Shown: one piece after another, positions 29,442-41,799 of the stretch
Numbering within the stretch: position 1 is the stretch's first letter
Layout of the letters: each line of letters starts with the position of its first letter
DNA from: Henricia sp. BOLD:AAB3569
Taxonomy: Eukaryota > Echinodermata > Asteroidea > Spinulosida > Echinasteridae
DNA: 64,000 bases
NCBI GenBank assembly: GCA_037783545.1
Contig: JBBELK010000052.1
Span: 1,488,001 to 1,552,000, forward strand
Reading direction: 5' to 3'
Program-made: the position numbers and the translations under genes
The notes under the pieces: generated by a model
The model's database searches: none
The model's input: only the letters and a program-made list of their open reading frames with translations
Told to the model about the DNA's origin: nothing

Positions 29442-30451
29442 TACTGTTATTTGGAATTGTAAATACACAGAAGTTTCTTCTGTTTTTCAACAGACGACTA
29501 AGTGTTCGTTTTGTGCATGGTTTTGTTCCTGAACATAGCCCTTGTTCGACCTGTCCAGAAACAACTCTTTGTATTAACCGAACGAAGCATATGGGTTATT
29601 GATGACTGTTTCTTGTTGTAGACGTTTGAGTGTGGATATGCACAGTTTGCCCCATCACCTCGTGAAAAATAAGTCGGCATTTTCCTCTTAATTTCGTAGC
29701 TTTTATTTGCATGCTGAGATTTCGTGGAGGGTCAACACAACGTTCGGTATACCGGGGATTTAACTTGGCTCATTAAAATACAGGAATACCATTAATTCAG
29801 GGGCAAATGCCGTCTGAATCCATTGTATTCATGTACTATGAGGCAGGCTGCACGCTCCTGTATACCTCCACTGCAGGCAGTATAGCACTGCACTACATTA
29901 CAAATAACACGCAGATAAAAACCAAAAATGTTAGAGAAATACCAACTTGCCTTTCACGACATGTAGAGCAGCTACTTTACGTTTAAATCAGCACTTCACT
30001 GATGAATTTCCAGTACACATTTCGGCATGAAACGTCTGGCAAAAGCTGGCATTTTCAGACATTAAATTGCACGTCCAACTACATGCACAGTGCAGTTAAT
30101 GACTGAATTTTGCTGTTGTCATTTCCCGCGCGCGACAGCGGTACTCGCTATCAATGCCGCACAGTTGCTGCCACGTACCAGGGAACATGGGCGGAAAACA
30201 GTAGATTTAACTGTTGGTGAACAAATGAGTATTCAAAGTGTCTAATTGTTCCTGAACAAAACTGTAATTTAACGGCAAATCGTCTGTAATCAAACAGAAA
30301 AATATTTTTAAAATGTACACAGACGGAAGAATGTTTGTGCAATAACAAATTATAGGGCGTGCGCACTATCACAAATGTCATGTGTTGAGGTCCCCACGCA
30401 TTGTGTTAGCTATAGCAAGGGACGTTGTACAATTCGTTTTACACAATCGTT
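29442..30451. other. Segment X between A' and B'
   Basis: About 1.0 kb present between A' and B' but absent between A and B. Both junctions share only CTC. It has no clear inverted ends and no gene I recognise. It could be an insertion, or the first unit could have lost it. Confidence 0.55.
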
Positions 30452-30849
30452 CTCAAGGATACCTTGAGAAATCTTCCGCTAGCGGAATATTTTGTCGTAG
30501 GTCCGGACCTCGGCCAAAATATCTTAAGCATTGAGAAAATTTCTCAAGGAATGCTTGTCACTGACAAGCACGGGTGTCCTTTCACACGATGGCACTTTTG
30601 TAAAATTTTCTCAAGCATGAGAAAATATCTCGAGCCTTGCGAGTTTTTTGGCCTCGTGTGAAAAGGGCTTAATTATGTACATTTTTAATGAGACACAATT
30701 ATGGTCAGCAGGACACCAGCCTCACAACTGCATGAGGAATACCAGCTAATGCTAATTTGCATACGAATGCTAACAACCATTCATGTAACCCTACATTAGC
30801 GTGTACAAAAGCCCTCAAATTCTTAGCTCATTTAAATATTTTGGCTCTG
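30452..30849. repeat. Segment B' (second copy of 28733-29130)
   Basis: 398 bp, same length as B and identical as far as I can read, offset 1719 bp. This is closer than the A/A' pair, which implies a different age or later gene conversion. Confidence 0.85.
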
Positions 30850-31336
30850 AGGGTTAACGGAATATGAATGCTAATGCGAATGCTAATGTAGCATTCACAG
30901 TTTTCATTTGTAGCATATATTTGCATAATTAAAATCGCTCGAGGTGTAAAGTGAATGTTTGTTATAGCATTCGAACAGTACATATAATGCCAGTATCATA
31001 GCATTCGCATGCATACGTGAATACAAAATGAATGCTTTCAAAATGCATTCAGTTTCGGTATATGTATAATGCTTTTTCCTGTTAGGAGTGCATTTTAAAA
31101 AATACAATAACATTGCTATCTAATGGCACATATAGGAGTGGTACTTCAAGGTAATTTTCAACACCAAGTGCACAAAAGGTAGCATCACTCTATTCCCCGA
31201 ACCTATACACAATATAAAAAGCCTGCTCATTTTGTTTGAGAAGGTCAATTGCTTTACGCATACAAATACATTGTTGTAAAAACCTTCAGTGCATTCAATA
31301 GGCTGAAAAAATGCAGTTTCTTGCATTAAAAGTTAA

Positions 31337-31842
31337 AGGCAGTATAACATGATTGGTATCTCGAAAATCATAAATGTTCACAGATTTACGTCTAACTTAC
31401 ACAATATAAACATGATGACCGTAGAAAACTTCCCCTGAAATGGTTTTGTCTGAAGTGCTGTAGTCTTTGAGAAATGAGTAAAACAATTAGTTTTCGTCTC
31501 AATTCAATTCGTCCCAAAACCATTTCGCCCAAGTGCCATTTCGCCCCAAATCACTTCGTCCCATTTCGCCCCAAATCACTTCGTCCAAACACTACATCGC
31601 CCAAATGCTACTTCGCCCCAAAAGCACTTCGTGCACAGGCCGTGGTTCAGGGCAAAATAGTTCCGGGCGAAGTAAAGTGGTTTTGGGGCGAAATGACTGC
31701 AAACCCCTTTTTGGCTGTTTTCTCAAAAGTTAGACGAAGTACGGAGCTGGTTTTTGCTCAGGTTGGTTTTAATCATGCATATCTTCAATCACACAGGGGG
31801 ATAAAACTATTTGTAACAGTTTACCAATCATGTATAATGTCT
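31337..31842 (+). mobile_element. TTAA MITE, family M copy 2
   Basis: TTAA at 31333-31336 and 31843-31846. Left end AGGCAGTATAACATGATTGG, right end CCAATCATGTATAATGTCT. Internal TTCGCCCCAAATCACTTCG array with a complementary GGTTTTGGGGCGAA block. Non-coding. Confidence 0.87.
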
Positions 31843-31849
31843 TTAACTT

Positions 31850-32628
31850 TTGTATGTGCTTTTGGCAGCATTTTGTTGAATAAAATACCGGTACATGTAC
31901 ATCCAAATTTGACTTGTTAATACATAGTTTTCTTGGACATCTAGTTCTACACTGTTTAATGTACCTGTATGAGGATTTGCAATACGTCCAAACATTTTTA
32001 ATCGACCATTTCGCCGAGAAACTCAAATGGAAGATAGAAGTGGTTCCGACTGAGATGTAGACTTGAAATCAATTCGGTATACGGTTGTGTTTTGTCCGCC
32101 TAAACGCCATTTTACCGCGCACGATTAATAGCCGTTTTTATGTGCAGTATATATGGTTTTGACCCGTATACCAACTTGAGAAACATGATTGCGCGACAAT
32201 ATTGTCGTGTTGACGCTGTTGCCATAGCAAGAACCAATCACGGTAATCCATGCACCGCACTCCACGGTGTGGTAGCGTCCATTTTTAACAGGGGGGTGGG
32301 AGGTGTTTAAATGAATATGCAGGGTGGGGGTTGGTAAACGGATGAGCGTCCTCGCGGGACAACTAGTGCCGACATAATATAGATATTACCAGCGCCAAAA
32401 TAGCATTGCCGATATAGCCATGCCTTTTATGATTCTATATTGTTTTTATTTGCCGACAGCACCATGGATTTAGCGACTGTACGATGAATTTGCCGAATAA
32501 AATAAATATTGGGGGGGAGGGGTGTCACATCTTGTATGCTGCTGGTGCTGCACGGTATCCGCAAAAGCTTCATTAAATATAATCTAAAATATCCGTTTTG
32601 TCCCAATGCTATTCGGATGCTATTGTGT
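31850..32628. other. Unassigned stretch with G-rich tracts
   Basis: No gene recognised. 32280-32340 and 32505-32525 have G-rich runs (GGGGGGTGGGAGG and GGGGGGGAGGGG). Confidence 0.45.
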
Positions 32629-32925
32629 GGTGGCCATGGCCGAGTGGTTTAGGTCACTGACTCGCAATTTAACACTCGGTTGAAAACTTGGGGTTGCAGG
32701 TTCCATACCAGGCTGGGCCCCTGTGCCCTTGAGCAAGACACTTAAACATACTTGCTCCATCCTTCGGGAGGGATGTAAAGCCGCGTTGGTCCAGTGTGTT
32801 GTGTAATGCACTTAAAAGATCCCAGAGCATTCTTTCGTGACTAAGAGTTCGGGGATTCCCCGGTGTCTCTGGCCGTCGGCTGGCAATGGCGCCACTCGCC
32901 TATGTATCTCGATGTTTAGGTGGAA
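32629..32925 (+). repeat. tRNA-derived SINE, copy 2
   Basis: Same family as 15186: A-box-like TGGCCGAGTGGTTTAGG, degraded B box (GGTTCCATACC), CCCTTGAGCAAGACACTT, ATCCTTCGGGAGGGATGTAA, GATCCCAGAGCATTCTTTCG. Clearly diverged from copy 1. Confidence 0.75.
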
Positions 32926-33789
32926 GAGTAGACACTTGTAAGCTTCATGCAATTCAGCCTACGGGCTGCGAATTGAAGTTCATTAAACCCATTAAAAAAA
33001 CAAATTGTACTCTGAATGTACTGCACTTCAATACAGCCTATAGTGGTGTAACATAAGGAAAACCAAACTTCTAGATCACATGCACACTCGATATTGAGCA
33101 CAGAAGTCAAACTCGAATTCGTTGAAGTGGCAAATGAGATTAAAAATTCTCATGAACTGGCTGACAATGTGAAAAGTCTCTCAATATATACACTCAATTT
33201 CCTTCAGGTAATTCAACCTTAAACATATTCACCTAGTTTGATTTGAACGTGTCAACAAACAATTCACATGGCTCTTGCCCCACTGATGTGCAGATTCAAT
33301 TGTTGGAAAAAGGTACAATGTAGAAAAACTATTTGCCGAAGGTCGAATTCTCTCTCATTCAAGTTTTGTGGGAAAAAAGTCCACATACTCAAAATTTGAG
33401 TGCATTTTACTAAGGTGGCTGAAAACAACTTGGTAATAGTGATTGTTATAATAAAGCCTTGGACTGATTTAATTTTTTTTTTATTATGATTAAAAACAAA
33501 TCGCACAAAGATTTCTCACACTGTCTGATCCGGCCTCTGACTAAGTTGAAGTTGAAGCAAAATGGTTCTGGTGATTCCCTGATGGCAGCAATAATAATGG
33601 CACATAACAGCTCCAGGAGTATACGTGCCATGTGCATTATATACTAGAATACACCATTATTACATGTATTTTTTATCAGAGTCTGTGCGTCTGCAAAAAG
33701 CTCCACCAATCAATTGATGTAACATCGTACCTATTAACACGCTATTATACTGGTACAAGGAATTATTGTGACATAACATGGTATAGACC

Positions 33790-33912
33790 CTTTTCACCGG
33801 CGGCCATGACAGAGGTACCGGTAGGCTTTCTTATTTCAATGCGACATTAGATTCATGCTGTGCCTACTGTACTCGTGCATAACGCATGCTGACAATGTGG
33901 CTGCCCCCTATT
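33790..33912. mobile_element. Foldback MITE, CACCGGCGGCCATGACAG type, copy 2
   Basis: Left arm CACCGGCGGCCATGACAG; right arm GCTGCCCCCTATTATA is degraded. The 33917 MITE begins directly after. Confidence 0.5.
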
Positions 33913-33916
33913 ATAT

Positions 33917-34161
33917 GGGTCTTTCTATAAATTAGGGGTCCAAAAGTGTGACATTTGGTGTCCCCCGTTACACCTGATATGTGTTGTTTTTCGTACAAAA
34001 ATAATTAAAATGGCTTTTAAACCATTTTGTATAAATTGTACTTTATGTACTCACTCTTTGAGATGGAAAGTATTTAAAGAATGTGTCCTGAATTTTAAAA
34101 AACAAGATGTAAAATGTAACGGGGGACACCAAAATTGGACCCCTAATTTATAGAAACACCC
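33917..34161. mobile_element. MITE, TATAAATTAGGGGTCC family, copy 2
   Basis: Ends GGGTCTTTCTATAAATTAGG and CCTAATTTATAGAAACACCC. Same interior as the 22238 copy. Confidence 0.8.
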
Positions 34162-34174
34162 ACATGGCCGCTGG

Positions 34175-34895
34175 CTGTTGTAATATGTCTCAGACTCAAG
34201 TCAACTCGAGTCCCGATTTTCACTAACTTGACTTACTTGAACCTCAAATGACTTGACTTGAGACTCGAACCTCAAATTACTAGACTTGAGACTCGAACCT
34301 CAAATGACTTGACTCGGACTTTTCTGCCAAAAATATAATTGAACTTCTTTGCATTTTTTGTCATTTTGAGGACCGAATTGTATTTCAGCACTACAGAAAC
34401 CTAAGACTATAAACTTTGTTTTTCAGTTTTTACATAAAGCATTCTTGACCAGAACAACAAAAACATACTCTACACAAATGCAAATTATAGAAAGACTCAT
34501 TTTGAAATTAGCTTGAACAAGTAGAGTAGAGATGCACGTAACAAGTAGAAAAGGAAAGAAAAAACAAGAACGTGAACGCAATTCTTTCAGCACCGGTCAC
34601 CTCATGCGAAGGTCTTTGAACTCAGGCTCGAATTTTGGTCACATCAAAAGTTTTATCTCGCCATGAAAGTCAAAGATGTATGTTTTTGTTTTCAACTGTT
34701 CTAAGATCTCCTCAGAATAATGACAAGTGTTCAAAGCATTTCACGTTCGCGTTCGTGCTATATACGTGCATCTAAACCTCTCTAAAGACGACTTGACTTG
34801 GGACTCGAGGGCCATTTGACTTGACTTGGGACTCAAAGGCATGCAGTATGACTTGACTTGACTTGACTTGGGACTCGAAGGCAGTATATGTACAC
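34175..34895. repeat. GACTTGACTTGGGACTCGA repeat element
   Basis: CAAGTCAACTCGAGTCCCG at the left and several GACTTGACTTGGGACTCG units at the right, with a unique core. Related tracts at 37305-37410 and 38816-38960. Resembles the GACTCG elements around exon 6 but with a different consensus. Confidence 0.6.
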
Positions 34896-34912
34896 CAATG
34901 CACACTGGTTAA

Positions 34913-35045
34913 GGGCAGAGGCTAGTCGATGCGCGCGTGAGGCCAAATTCGTGCAACGAAATACGAAACTCCCTAGCAAAGGCATGGAGCTGCGTATTTC
35001 GTGGCACGAATTTGGCCTCACATGTGCATTGACGAGCCTGTGCCT
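34913..35045. mobile_element. Palindromic TTAA MITE, AGGCACAGG family
   Basis: TTAA at both edges (34909-34912 and 35046-35049). Arms GGGCAGAGGCTAGTCGATGC and GCATTGACGAGCCTGTGCCT with GGCCAAATTCGTG and its complement inside. Confidence 0.8.
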
Positions 35046-35049
35046 TTAA

Positions 35050-37680
35050 CACGTAGCACGTGGATGTAAACAAAAACTGCCATCCTTTATATCCACTTCA
35101 ATAACATAATAATAATAATAATGAGACTTGTAAAAACTCTGGATGCGGCAATAGGGCGACATTCCGGGAAGCCTTTCCCCGGGAACCACCGAAATTTCGG
35201 CAAGAATCACTGAAATTGACACCTTATTTTTTTACCCGAAGCTTCCAAAAATTGTTCCAGACCTAAGAGAATTGGTTCTAGTCCTAATAAAAATGGTTTT
35301 TGACCTTAAAAAAAAATGGTTTTTGACCTAAAAAAATGATTTCTAATCTCAAAAATATTAGGGCGACACCAAAATGTCGCCCTAATAGAGCGTGTCGCCC
35401 TAAAATAGCTTTTTTACACACAAATTGTCGCCCTATCCTAGCAAACAGAGTTTTTGTAAAGCGCACAGATCCACCCTGCAGAGTGCTCAATTTAAGGCAC
35501 TGTAAACAACATAGCAAGAAGTAATTAATTCTTGAAAATTTGCGACATCAAGTAAATCTTAAGAAGTGATTTGAACCTAGTTGTACAGAAAGGGATTCTT
35601 TTTCTGTCCACATCCCAAGCTGTGACTAAAGGGGATATGGATTCTTGCCTATTATTAAAAGTCTATCCTGACATTTAATTATTACAAAGAAGAAAAATCA
35701 TTGCTGAAATGCACACTACAGTGTAACTCCATTGTGTGCAATATTTGTTGCCCGAGTAGCCTTCAAATTGCATGACCTCTGCTGGACAATTGCAAAAGAA
35801 TTTATGTGGTTGCATTATTATGAATTCTTTGTTGTGGAGTTTCATAACAGTGTAAACCCTTCCTGTTTGATTCTCAATAACAAAAGGTGGCTTGAATATT
35901 GATTTGGGGCCAATGTGATTTCAGCCTTGTAGGAAAACATGAATCCCAAGTACGGACACCAGAGCTATTAAAACCCATCCTCTTGCAATTATAGTCCCTC
36001 AGTCTTTAACACACTCTCCTACTCGTGCGTCCGGCCCGAGGCCCTGTTAAAATGTTCTCATTACCATTCTGAAATTTCGCGCCCTCAATCTGTATATTTC
36101 CAGGGATATCATATAAAAAACTTTGCTTCCCCATCCAAATTGGAGATTGCAGATTTCCTGTTTTCTTCCCATTTGGGGAGGTATTTTGTATGATTGTTAG
36201 GTTAGAACGAAATCCATTTTACATGGAGATTTGAGGGTTGTGTGAGTTCGAACTATAAAAAAAATCCAAAATGTGTTTGCTAACTGTTTGGAAAAATTGT
36301 ATGAACTCGGACATTTCAACAACAAAAATATTTTAAAAATCTCAAATCACAATCGCGTGCTCAAGCCCATTCACTGATAATGTTATTTCCTGGTTGAGAT
36401 TCCCCCAAATGTACACCAGAAATTCCCCAAATGTGCACCAGAACTAATGCCAACAATAAACTTATACAAAGAAAGCGGCAGCCACAACGAAACTGGCAGT
36501 TACAAAACAAACCATTATGAAATGAAAGTAGTACTTCAATTGGTGTTTTTTTAATACGCCTGCATGGTTTAAGTGAAATACTGAGGTTTAGCAGTCTATT
36601 TCCTTATAAATACTCTTCACTGGGACCTGGGAAAAAGAATGATTTCCCTATACAACAGGTATGGGTAGTTGTTAAATCATTGTTGACTGGTCTATGCATG
36701 TATATGAAGGTGGTTCCTGTCACATTACCCTGAAAAAATTTAACCCAGAACTCTATTCTTTAGATTTTTCTGAACTTCCTCATCAAGTTCAGAAATGACA
36801 AAAACGTTTTCAAATGTCATTTCATATAGCAACATGTGTTTTGTTCATTACAACACGATAATTTTCAAGTCCCTGCAATTCTCACAAGCCAATCAAAAGT
36901 CACCGTAGGACAATAGCTGCCTTAAAAGGGGATGGGACTTTTTTGTTTTTAACTAAAAAACAGCGTGCCTTTTCATGTAACAGTTGATTACATAAAAGGG
37001 GTAGCTATAGTCCACATCAAGACAACCAAGTTGCCTTAGAACCTATTATAAGCAAGCATGGTAAACTAAAGTGCCTGGCTCAAGTGCACATGTGCCACAA
37101 CCTGTCACGGCCAGGATTCGAACCCACATTCCAGTATTTGGCACAGGAACTTGAGTTTGATGCACTACATACACCGCTAGGCAATAACACAAGAAAAGTG
37201 TTGATACCAATATATGGTAACAATTAACACCACATGTATTTATTTCTCTTCAAATTAACAACACGACAATTTTAAAAAATGTGTGAGCATGCATTTTAGT
37301 ATTGTAAAGACTCAGACTCGGGACTCGAGTCGATTTTTAGACTTGACTTGAGACTCGAAGGCAGTTTGACTTGACTTGACTTAGGACTCGATCAGAGGGA
37401 GACTCATTACAACCCAGTCACTGTGGCTACATGTACATACAGTTGAAGTCAGATAAATGAAATTAACTGTATGCAACTAAGTGTTAAAACTGGTGTGCTT
37501 ACACATTTTTGTAACAGTCTTTACTAAAGTCTTGATTTTGTGGAATTCCTGATCACGTGCATGCAGTACTTAAAACATAGCTTGTACACCTTGCATTGGT
37601 TCGATCGGGTAGTCCTGTTTACCATTTTGGGTGATGATGGTAGTGGTGTACATGTATTTATACTTCTGACTTCAACAGTA
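35050..37680. other. Gene-poor stretch with repeat fragments
   Basis: Contains an AGGGCGACA/TGTCGCCCT inverted motif cluster (35150-35435), a SINE-like ATCCACCCTGCAGAGTGCTC fragment (35465-35500), a copy of the 11530-11770 repeat (36055-36240), a minus-strand tRNA-like SINE (37020-37190) and a GACTCG tract (37305-37410). No gene recognised. Confidence 0.55.
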
Positions 37681-38816
37681 TAGTTGACACTTTTGGACTA
37701 ACTTGCAAAACCCGTTTTACCAGGTCTCAGTGGTTAGTTGACACTTTTAGACTAACTTGCGAAACCTGTTTGACCAGGTCTCAGTGGCTAGTTGACACTT
37801 TTGGACTAACTTGCGAAACCTGTTTGACCAGGTCTCAGTGACTAGTTGACACTTTTGGACTAACTCGTTTGACCAGGTCTCAGTGGCTATATAGTTGACA
37901 CTTTTGGACTAACTCGTAAAATTTGTTTGACCAGGTCTCAGTGGTTAGTTGACACTTTTGGACTAATCGCGAAACCTGTTTGACCAGGTCTCAGTGGTTA
38001 GTTGACACTTTTGGACTAACTTGCGAAACCTGTTTGACCAGGTCTCAGTGGCTTGTTGACACTTTTGGACTAACTTGAGAAACCTGTTTGACCAGGTCTC
38101 AGTGGTTAGTTGACACTTTTGGACTAACTTGTGAAACCGGTTTGACCAGGGGCGGATTGCAATAAAATCGACTTAGCCACTGGTCTAAGACCGGTCTTTT
38201 ATAGCCGGCTATCCAACTTAGCCAGTCTCGGCGTAGTCGCTGGTTTAGCCCATTGCAATAAACCAGTCTAACTAAAGTACGGCTGCGCCAGCCGAAAAAC
38301 ACGCACATCTTAACGGAAAGTGATGCAGCCGGCTATCCTTGCGTGATTTCAAGCCAAACAAACGTCCTCACGAAGTCACGAAGTCACACACTACGTGTGT
38401 AGTGCAGTTTTTGCCGAGAAACTGACTGCGAAAGTTATCAAATAGCACTAAAAATGCTCTAATGGGCACAATGTGCGTTTTGTTCGTCTTTTTTCATGCA
38501 AAATTACGAAATGTAGCGCGGTGTCCACAAATTATAGCCTCGCCGCGGGCTTAAATTTTAAGACTGGTCTAACTTTAAGACAACAATATTGCAAGCGGGC
38601 TATAATTATAGACCGGTCTTAGTGGATGCCGCGTTAACTGGCAAAGCCTATAGACCGGTCGTTAGACCGCATATTGCAATCCGCCCCTGGTCTCATAGGT
38701 AGTTGACATTTTTGGACTAACTCGCGAAACCTGTTTGACCAGGTCTCAGTGGCTATAGTTGACACTTTTGGACTAACTTGCGAAACCTGTTTGACCAGGT
38801 CACAGTGGTTAGTAAA
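37681..38816 (+). repeat. 54-bp minisatellite, split by an insertion
   Basis: The unit runs TAGTTGACACTTTTGGACTA, then ACTTGCGAAACCTGTTTG, then ACCAGGTCTCAGTGGT. Nine unit starts lie before the insertion (37681, 37735, 37790, 37842, 37891, 37946, 37999, 38053, 38106) and two after (38700, 38755). Units vary by small substitutions and one shortened unit. There are no unique spacers, so this is not a CRISPR array. Confidence 0.9.
38149..38688. mobile_element. MITE inserted in the minisatellite
   Basis: 540 bp with ends GGGGCGGATTGCAATA and TATTGCAATCCGCCCC. Removing it restores the unit sequence GACCAGGTCTC exactly, so any target duplication is at most a base or two. The interior has repeated GACCGGTC/TAGCCGGCTA palindromic words. 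Non-coding. Confidence 0.85.
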
Positions 38817-38961
38817 GACTTGGGACTCGAGACTTGGGACTCTAGTCGACTCGAGTCCCGATTTTCACTGACTAATTGACTTGAGACTGGAAGGCAGTTT
38901 GGCTTGACTTAATTGACTTGGGACTTGAGCAGAGGGAGACTGGTGACAACCCTGTCTCTAC

Positions 38962-39602
38962 ATACGTAGCCAAATCTGTGCAGGCTAGTTTACCACCATC
39001 ATTCTTTAGATATTTTAGATATGTTATGCCCCAAGAATCCGCAAAAAGTTTCATTTTGCAAATGATATTTTATTGAAGGCAATGCATGATTTGAAGGGAA
39101 CGTGCTTGTGAGGAGTTGTTTAGAATCAATTTGTCAATTGCACAAGGTTAATTCCTTTTAAAAACTTGTCTATTTGACCTATAGACTGTACAAGTGCCAT
39201 TTTATTTGTTAGGAAGTGATCAAGGGTGTGACAATGCTTCCTGTTAAAGTACATTTGCAAGATAATTAACCTTTTACAAATTCGTGGAATAAGAGTGTAA
39301 CATATCTAAGGAAGAATATTGGTAAACTAGCCTGAAGAAATTTTAGCTATATAAATGCATAAATGCTTCAGATCAGAAAAACTTGAAAATCTATATATGG
39401 ATTTTGTGTACAAGTGAATGGTAAAAAAAGTCCCGTGCACGGGACTTTAAAAAAAAAACTACCTTCGGTTGTCAATACCATTTTGGACGGAAATAAATTC
39501 ATGTGGTGTTTGTTACCATTGTTATCAACACTTTGAGTAAGGTTTTTCTTGTCAACTCATGAAAAACAAAGTTGGGTCATTGCAAATGATACAATATGGC
39601 CT
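38962..39602. mobile_element. TTAA-family element (ATTTGCAA...GGCCT end)
   Basis: The right end GCAAATGATACAATATGGCC precedes TTAA at 39603-39606. Inside, AGGCTAGTTTACCACCAT faces TGGTAAACTAGCCTG. A shorter, similar arrangement lies at 9050-9515. The left end is not clear. Confidence 0.6.
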
Positions 39603-39879
39603 TTAAGCCACAAGGTCAGGCTCAACATGCTGAATCATTGATTGGATGTTTTTGTGGTTGTGAAAAATACTGCCCTCTAGTGGTTTTTATTTCCATATCC
39701 AGGTGTTTCCGTATCATTGTTTTTTAGCTGATGAATTAAGAAAAACCTATGAAGACAAAAAAAAACCACAAATTTTTAAAGCATTTATTTTATTATAATG
39801 ACAAAACATCATACTTTGTATTTTAGAGATCGGCACAACCCTGTGAAAAACGCTGTTTTTATACGGGCATTTTTGCACA

Positions 39880-40145
39880 TTGCCTAGACTTGCCCAGGTA
39901 CGTCTGAGTTCCCATATTTGGTCTGTGGTGCACGGAGTGCGGCGCACCCTCTGGACTGGTGGCCTGTCAAATCTCTTTTCTTCTGTCTCAGAAGAATCCT
40001 GATATAGATTGGACAGGGGGCACTGTGCGCTGTGCATTGCAGACAGAGCAAGGGAGGTCAGACTTGCTATGGGCAACCCTATACACCTTGAATTATTTTT
40101 TTCCGAGGTGCCACACCCAAAACGCACGGACCATATATCTTGAGC
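39880..40145 (+). repeat. Dispersed repeat shared with 1636-2060
   Basis: GAGGTGCCACACCCAAAACG here is the complement of CGTTTTGGGTGAGGCACCTC near 1656. The GACTTGCCCAGGT/ACTGGTGGCCTGTC part matches CTTGCCCAAGT and ACCAGTGGCATGTCC near 2005-2060. Confidence 0.55.
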
Positions 40146-40629
40146 TCTACTTCAATAATCGTCACAATAATACAAAATTAATTTCCATTTTTCTTTGTTT
40201 CAAATGAAATATCATTAAAAATAAATCCACTATTGAGACGTTATGAAGAAAATATTAAAGCTGCAATATTGACTTAATAACTACAATCATGTTTTGACAA
40301 GTTCAATCCAGTTTCAACAAGTACAATCCGGTTTTGACAAGCACAATCCAGTTCTTCTGAAGGCAATTGGAGTAGACAAGTCAAAGGTCTGACAAAACTG
40401 AATGATCCGCACTTCTATAGAATTAGGAAGGCATATTTTGAATTTGTTTAATTACTAAAAATCTTTGGGCCAATTCCGCTCAAACTTCATGTAATCCCCA
40501 ATCGATTATCCTAGTCTGTGCCCCTTTAATGTTGAGTTCACTTACTGGTCAGGTCCACCCTAGGAAATCTTGGCCTCAAGCCCAGGCCCATTGATTTGTG
40601 TACAAACATGTGTTTTTTTATACCTTTTC

Positions 40630-41068
40630 ACCCCATTTACACCGATCCGTGAAACGTGACAATCAACTAATAAGGTATTGAAAGTTCAATTAGTCAAAAC
40701 ATAATTTTATGCCAAAAGTTTCGCTATGACCGGTGCAAACATATGGAATAACCTGCCTAAACAACTTAGGACTATAGATTTCTTAAGTACATTCAAACGA
40801 GAACATTGCCGAGTGATTTGGTTGTAAATTACTGATTAATTTTGTGATACTAGTTTAATTTTTGGAATGTTTTATTTGTACATATTTGTAACTGTAATAT
40901 TAATATGTTAAGATGTATTTTGTTTGTCACTTGTTCCTTGAGTTTAATTTTAATTGTTTTTATGTAATAATTTATGTACGCAGGGCCCCAATGGAAACCA
41001 GTTTTTAACTGTTTGGGCATACCCTGGGTAAACAAATGGTATACATAAATAAATAAATAAATAAATAT
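40630..41068 (+). mobile_element. LINE 3' end (CR1/Jockey-like)
   Basis: A frame ending at TAA 40825-40827 encodes MTGANIWNNLPKQLRTIDF and then LSTFKRE, the WNxLP...SFK motif typical of the C-terminus of reverse-transcriptase proteins of CR1/Jockey-type LINEs. It is followed by a 3' UTR with CCCCAATGGAAACCAG and CATACCCTGGGTAAAC and ends in an AAAT microsatellite (41046-41066). Strongly 5'-truncated. It splits an older dispersed repeat that also occurs, inverted, at 11030-11340. Confidence 0.75.
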
Positions 41069-41165
41069 GTTCTGCGAGCAAGCCCTTTTGCCTCTGTGCA
41101 CAAAATCAGCTATACTGTGGGCCCAGTAAACATGCAGCTGTGTCTATAGATACCTCCATTCATTA

Positions 41166-41411
41166 GGGTATTTCTATAAATTAGGGGTCCAATTTTGGTG
41201 TCCCCCGTTACATTTTACATCTTGTTTTTTTAATATTCAGGACACATTCTTCAAATACTTTCCATCTCAAAGAGTGAGTACATAAAGTACAATTCATACA
41301 CAAATGGTTTAATGGCATTTTAATGATTTTTGTACGAAAAATAACACATATCAGGTGTAACGGGGGACACCAAATGTCACACCTTTGGACCCCTAATTTA
41401 TAGAAAGACCC
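41166..41411. mobile_element. MITE, TATAAATTAGGGGTCC family, copy 3
   Basis: Ends GGGTATTTCTATAAATTAGG and CCTAATTTATAGAAAGACCC. ATTA is present on both outer sides. It is inserted in the same older repeat that the LINE tail entered. Confidence 0.82.
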
Positions 41412-41666
41412 ATTATATCTATAGGCCATTACTGTCTGCCAAACAGTGTTATTTGCGTGTTATACAAAGTGCCTTCTGGAGTCTCCCCTTGGAGCCTGCA
41501 TGCATTTTTTGGGGTTGGCATTTTTTTCCCCACAAAGGTACCATTTTTATATGGGAAAAATCATGTGGTGTTTGTTACCATTGATATCAACACCTTTAGT
41601 AAGGTTTTTTTGGTCAACTCATGAAGTAAAATTTTGGGTCACTGCAAATGATGTATTGGGCTTTAA

Positions 41667-41799
41667 AGGCACAGGTTCGTCAGCAATGCGCGCGCACCAA
41701 ATTCATGCCATGAAATACGCAGCTCCATGCCTTTGCTATGGAGCTGCGTATTTCAAGGCACGAATTTGGTGCGCGCGCATTGCTGACGAGCCTGTGCCT
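41667..41799. mobile_element. Palindromic TTAA MITE, best-preserved copy
   Basis: Arms of about 65 bp, nearly perfect: AGGCACAGGTTCGTCAGCAA ... TTGCTGACGAGCCTGTGCCT, with AAATACGCAGCTCCAT and its complement at the centre. The left TTAA (41663-41666) is also the right border of another TTAA-family element (about 41520-41662). The right border is TTAT. Confidence 0.85.

Noticed and set aside
37681-38816. CRISPR-like regular repeats
   Set aside because: Units are contiguous 54-bp tandem repeats without unique spacers, in animal DNA.
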